Shown here piece after piece: positions 60,401 through 64,000 of a DNA stretch of 64,000 nucleotides. Every line of letters begins with the position of its first letter. Positions within the stretch are counted from its first letter, which is position 1. The stretch is from Metallyticus violacea (taxonomy: Eukaryota; Arthropoda; Insecta; Mantodea; Metallyticidae). The position numbers were made by a program, and so were the translations under genes. The notes under the pieces were generated by a model. The model did no database searches. It saw nothing but the letters and a program-made list of their open reading frames with translations, and was not told the DNA's origin. The stretch spans positions 20,727,001 to 20,791,000 of the forward strand of contig CM060838.1 of NCBI GenBank assembly GCA_030762175.1, in the 5' to 3' direction.

Positions 60401-62227
60401 GATTTGCTGATGTAGTCCTACTCTGTGGCCTCCTGGTCTTCTTATTTGTCTCCTTTTTAGAGTGGGATTGACTGTATAATCTCATTTATGAGACTCCAGT
60501 TAAAATAGAAGAGGATCTGATGGTTAGAATTATTGCAGCAGCACAGAAAATTAAGATGATTCTGTAGTTTTTGACCATGTTAGACAGTCCATGTTCCAAC
60601 ACCATAATCTTTGTGTAGAGGTCAACTGAGCAATTTAAAATGTCTTTTATTAAATGAAGTTATTGTAAATGATTTGTAAGAAAAAATGGCTTTCAATACT
60701 TGATATGTGGTGTTATCAAAAAATAGTATTTTATCAGAATATATGTCATTAGAAAATAAAAGTTAATTTTTGTATTACATGCAAGCTCTCAGAGTTTCAT
60801 GGTTTAATTTTTTCCACTCTGTATAGAGCATATTCAATGTATATATAAGGCATTTAGTAAGTTATTCACTCTGGCATGTTAGATCATTGCTGGAGAGCTG
60901 AGTTTGCACATTAGATTGGATCATGTTTTGGCTTGAAACAGACAGTTACAAAACAGTCTGCAGTAAGCACTAGAATTTACAGGATGGTAACTGCACTGTT
61001 GTGTGGGTCTACAGTAAAAGTGAGTGGTATGGAGATTTGTTCCATGATTAAATTCCTCACAAAGAAAGGGTAGAAGCCTAGAGAAATCCAAAGGAGGACG
61101 ATTACTGTTAATGATATACATTCCAACTACCAAGTAAACTTTTAGGCCAAGCAACTTACAAGAGCACTGGAAGTCCATTGAAAATGGTCTCCATACAAGG
61201 CCTCCTGTGAAAGCATCTTCATAATAAATTTGTCAAAAAGTGGAAGCTATGATTGTATATGATTGTTGTGTCAAGAATAACACTGTGGTATACGAACTAG
61301 CATTTTAACTGGCATAATTCCACAATTGTTCATACCCATGTAAAGATGTCAAATGTCAGTTCACAATAGGAACCCAAAATGCTGACACTATTGTGAATGT
61401 AGCAACACACCTGCTGTCAGTTTTCCATGCAATTTCTCTTTCATTACTGTAATTACTTCACTATAGAAATATAGGTTTCTCCTGTAAGGGTAGACTTATT
61501 TGACAAAAATTCCAACAGTGGTGTTCTCTTTATCACAAAAAATTGTTGCCATGATTTTATATTTGGGATTACAATACTAGACATAATAACTATTTCAGGG
61601 TATTGACAATAAAAAAATTTACTGATAGAGGTGCTTTTGTAATAGAGCATATTCTTTACAATAAACTACCTACTACAATTAAAATGTTACAAGATATAAA
61701 GCATTTCAAAGTAGGATAAAATATTTTCTGATTAAAAAATGTTTGTACAAGCATGATGACTTTTAAATACTGTATGTATTTTGTAAACTTGGTATGTATT
61801 TGTTTTTGACAAATGTCAGAATGTCAGAAACTTGTTTTAGTTAACTGATAACTTTAAATTGATTTGAATTTATATTGCACCATTGTAATTCTATGCACAG
61901 TTAAGCAGAAGCTTCAGATACATTTCAGTATATGATAATTCCTGAATGACTATATATATTTATGGTCACTATAATCTATTTCTTTACATACCTGAAACTT
62001 TTTATGAATTTCAGCCTGGAGCGAGCCATCAAGTTTGAGCAAGTGAGACAGCTACATGATGAATTGGATCTAGGCCTACAAAAGTGGCAGGAACAGGTAT
62101 TAGCATTGCAGTGGGAAGCAACACAGCGTGCTGAATCCAAAGCCACTCGCCAAGTGGAAGTCAAGAGACAAAGAATAGAGACCGAAAATAAAGCTCGCTG
62201 GCTGCACCATACACAACTAATGGAAAG
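40648..62227 (+). CDS. CCDC177: coiled-coil domain-containing protein 177-like, 3' incomplete
   Basis: Ten exons join in phase: 40648-40779, 43852-43960, 44956-45153, 48563-48773, 50157-50582, 50716-50866, 51582-51773, 57593-57772, 58293-58474 and 62015-62227, giving 664 codons. The N-terminus (YLNLYNFDSADAQ, then YILTSPRSLEACRKAGYKPV) matches the conserved start of vertebrate CCDC177 (LFNFD, YVLTSPRSLEAC, VKPVELL). Next come YADQEQER and EKCRAIRRELM, a Ser-rich disordered middle (exons 4-5), DDICIPEHDRRILESMALKK, and a long Arg/Glu/Gln-rich coiled coil in exons 6-10. Human CCDC177 is about 700 aa, so roughly the last 100 or more residues lie downstream. The function of the family is poorly known. 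Introns contain LINE, SINE and mariner fossils. Orthology rests on the N-terminal block and architecture. Confidence 0.85.
41550..42900 (-). mobile_element. jockey-like non-LTR retrotransposon, endonuclease region
   Basis: The minus strand reads LKILQINPQHKKVASAAF, IDLVLIQKPWINRGQMTGLG and KIDCNTGGGTPL, then a region around 41950-41560 resembling the linker between endonuclease and RT. Early ILQxNxQHxKxA and LIQEPW motifs are those of the APE endonuclease of jockey/R1-type elements (E is K here, which predicts inactivity). It lies in CCDC177-like intron 1 and is broken by stops. Confidence 0.75.
43236..43315 (+). repeat. (TAA)n microsatellite
   Basis: About 25 TAA triplets preceded by an ATTATTATTAAT switch, in intron 1 of the CCDC177-like gene. 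Confidence 0.95.
43388..43560 (+). mobile_element. tRNA-derived SINE, family C
   Basis: TGCCCTTGTAGTCTAGTGGT gives a tRNA-like A box and GGTTCAAATCCC a B box 40 nt later. A T-run and GAGAAGGTGAATGCCAGATAG follow. Different from families A and B; no second copy was noticed here. Confidence 0.6.
43852..43960 (+). CDS. CCDC177: CCDC177-like exon 2
   Basis: The acceptor TTTCATTTCCAG ends at 43851 and the donor GTAAGA starts at 43961. It rebuilds AGYK-PVELLHKTVQ, matching the family's KPVELL. Encodes the YADQEQERL helix; phase 1 at the end. Confidence 0.88.
44956..45153 (+). CDS. CCDC177: CCDC177-like exon 3
   Basis: The acceptor TGTATTGCAG ends at 44955 and the donor GTTAGT starts at 45154. It is 198 nt. 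Encodes KLEKCRAIRRELMKQ, the end of the conserved N-terminal domain, and a basic linker. Confidence 0.85.
46320..46370 (+). repeat. (ATC)n-(TG)n compound microsatellite
   Basis: About eight ATC units followed by about ten TG units, in intron 3 of the CCDC177-like gene. Confidence 0.9.
46980..47520 (+). mobile_element. non-LTR retrotransposon RNase H / C-terminal fragment
   Basis: The plus strand reads, in broken frames, ALQWIPSHVGLKGNE-like residues around 47110-47155 (the RNase H WIPSHxGIxGNExVD motif). Then come ELELPSKLKLIKRL and IGVAHSHLIAGHDCLAEHL (compare RxxxGHxxLxxHL). Located in intron 3, same strand as the gene. Confidence 0.65.
48318..48403 (+). repeat. (CT)n-(CA)n compound microsatellite
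   Basis: About 29 CT units switching directly to about 13 CA units, roughly 160 bp before exon 4 of the CCDC177-like gene. The pyrimidine side is on the coding strand of the intron. Confidence 0.95.
48563..48773 (+). CDS. CCDC177: CCDC177-like exon 4
   Basis: The acceptor GATTCCACAG ends at 48562 and the donor GTAATG starts at 48774. It is 211 nt. Encodes a disordered Ser/Thr/Gln-rich stretch ending TQWARWDSTQLPKK. It is less conserved; supported by phase and splice signals. Confidence 0.7.
50157..50582 (+). CDS. CCDC177: CCDC177-like exon 5
   Basis: The acceptor AACTTTGCAG ends at 50156 and the donor GTAGGT starts at 50583. It is 426 nt, the longest exon. Encodes a Ser/Lys/Arg-rich low-complexity region (SLRPRSSSSELSTFSSNSS). 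Confidence 0.78.
50716..50866 (+). CDS. CCDC177: CCDC177-like exon 6
   Basis: The acceptor TTTGTTTCAG ends at 50715 and the donor GTAATA starts at 50867. A split Arg codon joins to YISTDDICIPEHDRRILESM, the start of the conserved coiled coil; ends WERDREEREQ in phase 0. Confidence 0.85.
51582..51773 (+). CDS. CCDC177: CCDC177-like exon 7
   Basis: The acceptor TGTTTCTCTAG ends at 51581 and the donor GTATAG starts at 51774. It has 64 codons of heptad-rich coiled coil (NEHVAQWRQIIAEKRKIE onward). Confidence 0.85.
52468..52750 (-). mobile_element. tRNA-derived SINE, family A, near full length
   Basis: On the minus strand: head GCCACGGGTGGCCGAGGTCA with an A box, then GGGGTTCGAATCC as B box, CCAGGACCGTC, CCAGATTTTCCTCAGTCCTC, GGTACCCTAAGTATGCCTGG, TTCCTTCCTT and a 3' end GCCTGTGGTGCCTCAGTAGT with an A tail. 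Located in intron 7 of the CCDC177-like gene. Confidence 0.88.
53795..54081 (+). mobile_element. tRNA-derived SINE, family A, full length with TSD
   Basis: The same family in plus orientation: GGTGGCCGAGGTCGTTAAGG (A box), GGGGTTCAAATCCCG (B box), a T-rich body, then CTTCCTTAAAA and a 3' A tail. It is flanked by TAACTAATGA at 53785-53794 and 54082-54091, a clean target-site duplication typical of LINE-driven retroposition. Confidence 0.93.
55690..56590 (+). mobile_element. mariner-family transposon fossil
   Basis: A left-end-like AGGTTCGTAAGTTTCTGGCC, then MEYQAVIKFFTK (HTH region, about 55868). A 91-codon open part follows, with IIVTGDETMVLYFDPLPKRE and KIMVAIFWDCEGILFIDF. TGDET and FWDxxGxxxxD are the mariner catalytic landmarks. 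In-frame stops and shifts make it inactive. Within intron 7. Confidence 0.8.
57593..57772 (+). CDS. CCDC177: CCDC177-like exon 8
   Basis: The acceptor ATCATATTGCAG ends at 57592 and the donor GTAAGT starts at 57773. It has 60 codons: KSLVEERSLISAKRRAEIEQ then WQHTVEEQHRARMEK; continuous coiled coil. Confidence 0.87.
58293..58474 (+). CDS. CCDC177: CCDC177-like exon 9
   Basis: The acceptor ATCACTTTCAG ends at 58292 and the donor GTATCT starts at 58475. It is 182 nt. Encodes RVASANRVEELRHQERWQQV, and LRRLCQMKEERAQQKYAQLL. Confidence 0.87.
58530..61440. other. intron 9, mostly unrecognised
   Basis: AT-rich intron. A weak mariner-like N-terminal scrap may lie at 61030-61230 (MEICSMIKFLTKKG, then AKQLTRALEVH). 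The GC-richer 59560-59800 block may be another old repeat. No exon was recognised. Confidence 0.4.
61450..61760 (+). mobile_element. non-LTR retrotransposon 3'-end scrap
   Basis: The plus strand around 61620-61760 reads AYSLQ/ILYNKLPTTIKMLQDIKHF and then a short basic end, like the common C-terminal YNKLPxxIKxxxxxxxFK of insect CR1/jockey-type LINEs. Heavily decayed. Confidence 0.5.
62015..62227 (+). CDS. CCDC177: CCDC177-like exon 10 (last visible)
   Basis: The acceptor TGAATTTCAG ends at 62014 and the donor GTAAAA starts at 62228. It is 213 nt. Encodes SLERAIKFEQVRQLHDELDL and an Arg/Glu-rich helix ending LMER; RQLHDEL matches the family. The open phase (2) shows that more exons follow beyond 64000 or were not recognised. 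Confidence 0.88.
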
Positions 62228-62329
62228 GTAAAACCATGACCAAGATCACTTTTCAAAGCTTTCTCAAAAAGAATGAGCACAGCCATACAGCCGCAGTGAT
62301 TTTATGTTTGTTATATAAACTTTGTACCA

Positions 62330-62386
62330 TTTTTTTTTAATAATGTTTAATGCCTGTTTTAACTACTGAGGCACCACAGGCAGTCC
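62330..62386 (-). mobile_element. 5'-truncated SINE, family A
   Basis: Only the last ~55 bp of the family (GCCTGTGGTGCCTCAGTAGT and the A tail) is present on the minus strand. TGTACCA occurs on both sides (62323-62329 and 62387-62393), consistent with a target-site duplication after truncated reverse transcription. Confidence 0.75.
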
Positions 62387-62989
62387 TGTACCAGTTCTAA
62401 CCACTAACTATACAATGTGAAACTTAATCTACAAGCAATTTTAAACTTTTAGTTAGTTAATTATTTACATTTTTTACATCCTATGTTCAACGAAAAAATC
62501 TCTAGAGATATTTATTGGTAATTATACTAATGACTTATGCATTATAGTAGATGCTGTTTAATTTTTAAAAGTTAAAGAAATTGTGTTGGCAGCATTGAAA
62601 AGTGAATGTCTCGATTAGTAACCATAGCAGAAATTTGTGCACAGCATCTATTGTTAAAGCTGCTGCAAAATATTAATTGTAGTCATACACTCACTGTCTA
62701 ATGTTTTAAGGTGACTTCTTTGAAGCATTTTTATGCAAAGATTTTTTTACAATTATAAGTGTGGTCTGAGATATCAAGAAATTAAAATTACATAGAAATT
62801 TTATAAACTCTGCTCTTTTATGTACAAAAGTCTGGTTTGCAGAGTTTAGATCAGGAAAAACAACTTTGAGAGATGAGAAGCACAAGACCATCCAGCAACA
62901 GCAGTCAAAGTCGAAAATATTGCTTGAGTAGAAGTCATAGTGAAGAACAACACACAAGTAAGAGTCTCTCGGGAGATAGAGTACTCTTT

Positions 62990-63690
62990 AAGGTTTCATT
63001 CACTGTAGGTATCGGAAATTTTACTCATACAACTTTGTGTGAAGAACCTCTAAAGTCATTCATACCTCACAACCTCACAGAAACAAAAGCTAGCAAGATG
63101 AAATGGTGCCAGAAAATGGTTCATCACGGCAGCTCCCCAAAGCATACCTTTACAGATGATGAAATTTATCAACATGACCAAAGAAGCAGTTAGTGATCTG
63201 TCTTTCCATATATGTCCCCCAATGAATACAGTTGCTAGTTTCAGCAAGTGACATATTGCAACCATTCCACTTCAGGAACAGAAAACAGTCATTGCCAACT
63301 GTACACCACAGTTTTCTCCCCAGGATCTTCAGAACACTAACAGAAAGAAGACCAAAGTCTGGTTTATGAGGATTGCTGCTTCACCACAACAATGCTTCTG
63401 AGCATACTGTTTTGAAAACAATAACATTTCTGCAAAAGCCAGAGCAACACTATTGAATCACCCACTGTGCAGTTCAGATCTGGCTCCCTGTGATTTTAGC
63501 CTGTTTTCAATTGTTAAGGAAAAACTGAGAGACTATCAGTTTGGGAATCCATAAGAAGCTATTGTATCCTACAATTGGTGCTACCCTAAAGAAACATGAT
63601 GTGACTGCTTCTGTGATTTGTTCTAGAGAATGCAACTTTGTATTGATAGTGGGACAGACTACTTCAAAAAGAAATAGGCAGATTTTATGA
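62990..63690 (+). mobile_element. mariner-family transposon fossil
   Basis: The plus strand reads FIPHNLTETKASKMKWCQKM (compare WVPHxLTexQkxxRvxwC), then, after disruptions, a degraded HHDNAxPH region, SSDLAPCDFSLFSIVKEKLR and MQLCIDSGTDYFKK. The SPDLxPxDFxLFPxLK and CIxxxGDYxEK signatures are those of mariner transposases. Multiple stops are present. Confidence 0.8.
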
Positions 63691-63724
63691 CTTAAATGTA
63701 AATTGGAACTTGCAATTTTATGAA

Positions 63725-63781
63725 AAGTAAGTGAAGCTTTAAGAGTGTGTAGTTCAACTGAATCATACAATGATATCAATT
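63725..63781 (+). repeat. orphan copy of the ribozyme-element tail
   Basis: AAGTAAGTGAAGC then AAGAGTGTGTAGTTCAACT and AATCATACAATGAT match the tail after the hammerhead in the 148-590 element (532-585) and the arms of the 27453-27597 element. No ribozyme core precedes it; the mariner fossil ends just upstream. Confidence 0.75.
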
Positions 63782-64000
63782 AATAAGATTTTATGAGTTA
63801 CAAGCTTCTACTTAAAATAATCCCAAAAATTTAAATAGCTATCCTCACATATGAGTTCATGTATTGAAAATATTTTCATTTACTTGGCATTTATATTTTA
63901 ACTGTAAAAGTTTTGGATAAAAATTCCAGTTGGTAGCTACACCCAAGCAGAATTCAAACCTGCAATCATCTAATAATTCTACAGAAATAGAAATCAATTA

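Noticed and set aside
62843..62990. Exon 11 of the CCDC177-like gene
   Set aside because: A CAG acceptor is present at 62842, but in the required phase it gives a stop after two codons, and alternative acceptors give only 7-8 residues unlike the family.

Overview
This is eukaryotic nuclear DNA, almost certainly from an insect. It is AT-rich, with small exons, GT-AG introns of up to about 9.5 kb, and dense decayed transposons (non-LTR retrotransposons, mariner-type elements, a Penelope-like element and tRNA-derived SINEs). The large introns and TE mixture would suit a big-genome insect such as a cockroach, termite or stick insect; that placement is inference. No bacterial, organellar or CRISPR features were seen.

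Three protein-coding genes, all on the plus strand, are supported by conserved protein sequence and phase-consistent splice sites. (1) 5056-7499 holds the last three exons of an alkaline-phosphatase-like protein that appears to lack the catalytic residues and carries a 306-residue Asn/Lys/Glu-rich tail with a 43-residue tandem repeat. (2) 13012-23610 is a complete four-exon GOLPH3 (Golgi phosphoprotein 3) orthologue of 287 aa. (3) 40648-62227 holds ten exons (664 codons) of a CCDC177-like coiled-coil protein whose C-terminus lies beyond the window.

Between and inside the genes: LINE remnants at 820-1800, 11440-11860, 29845-32630, 33225-33960, 41550-42900, 46980-47520 and 61450-61760. The 29845-32630 LINE is split by a SINE (32006-32275) and by a TIR element carrying a tRNA-like sequence (30249-30938). 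Mariner/IS630-type remnants lie at 17849-18700, 34002-34745, 55690-56590 and 62990-63690, and a MULE-type fragment at 27802-28125. At least three tRNA-derived SINE families and several long trinucleotide microsatellites are present.

The most interesting layer is a set of hammerhead-ribozyme motifs. A decayed Penelope-like element (14575-16290, minus) ends in a near-canonical hammerhead that overlaps the last codons of its GIY-YIG ORF. A second truncated copy (148-590) has the same arrangement. Related hammerheads occur in a 335-bp element with two outward-facing copies (2349-2683) and in a 145-bp terminal-inverted-repeat element (27453-27597), with a decayed sibling at 7891-8028. All but the full Penelope-like copy share a tail motif around AAGAGTGTGTAGTT or a variant of it. 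This looks like one family of small ribozyme-bearing non-autonomous elements linked to Penelope-like elements.

CpG density is very uneven: the 30.2-36.7 kb interval and the region just upstream of GOLPH3 keep many CpGs, while most other DNA is nearly free of them, as expected under long-term germline methylation.
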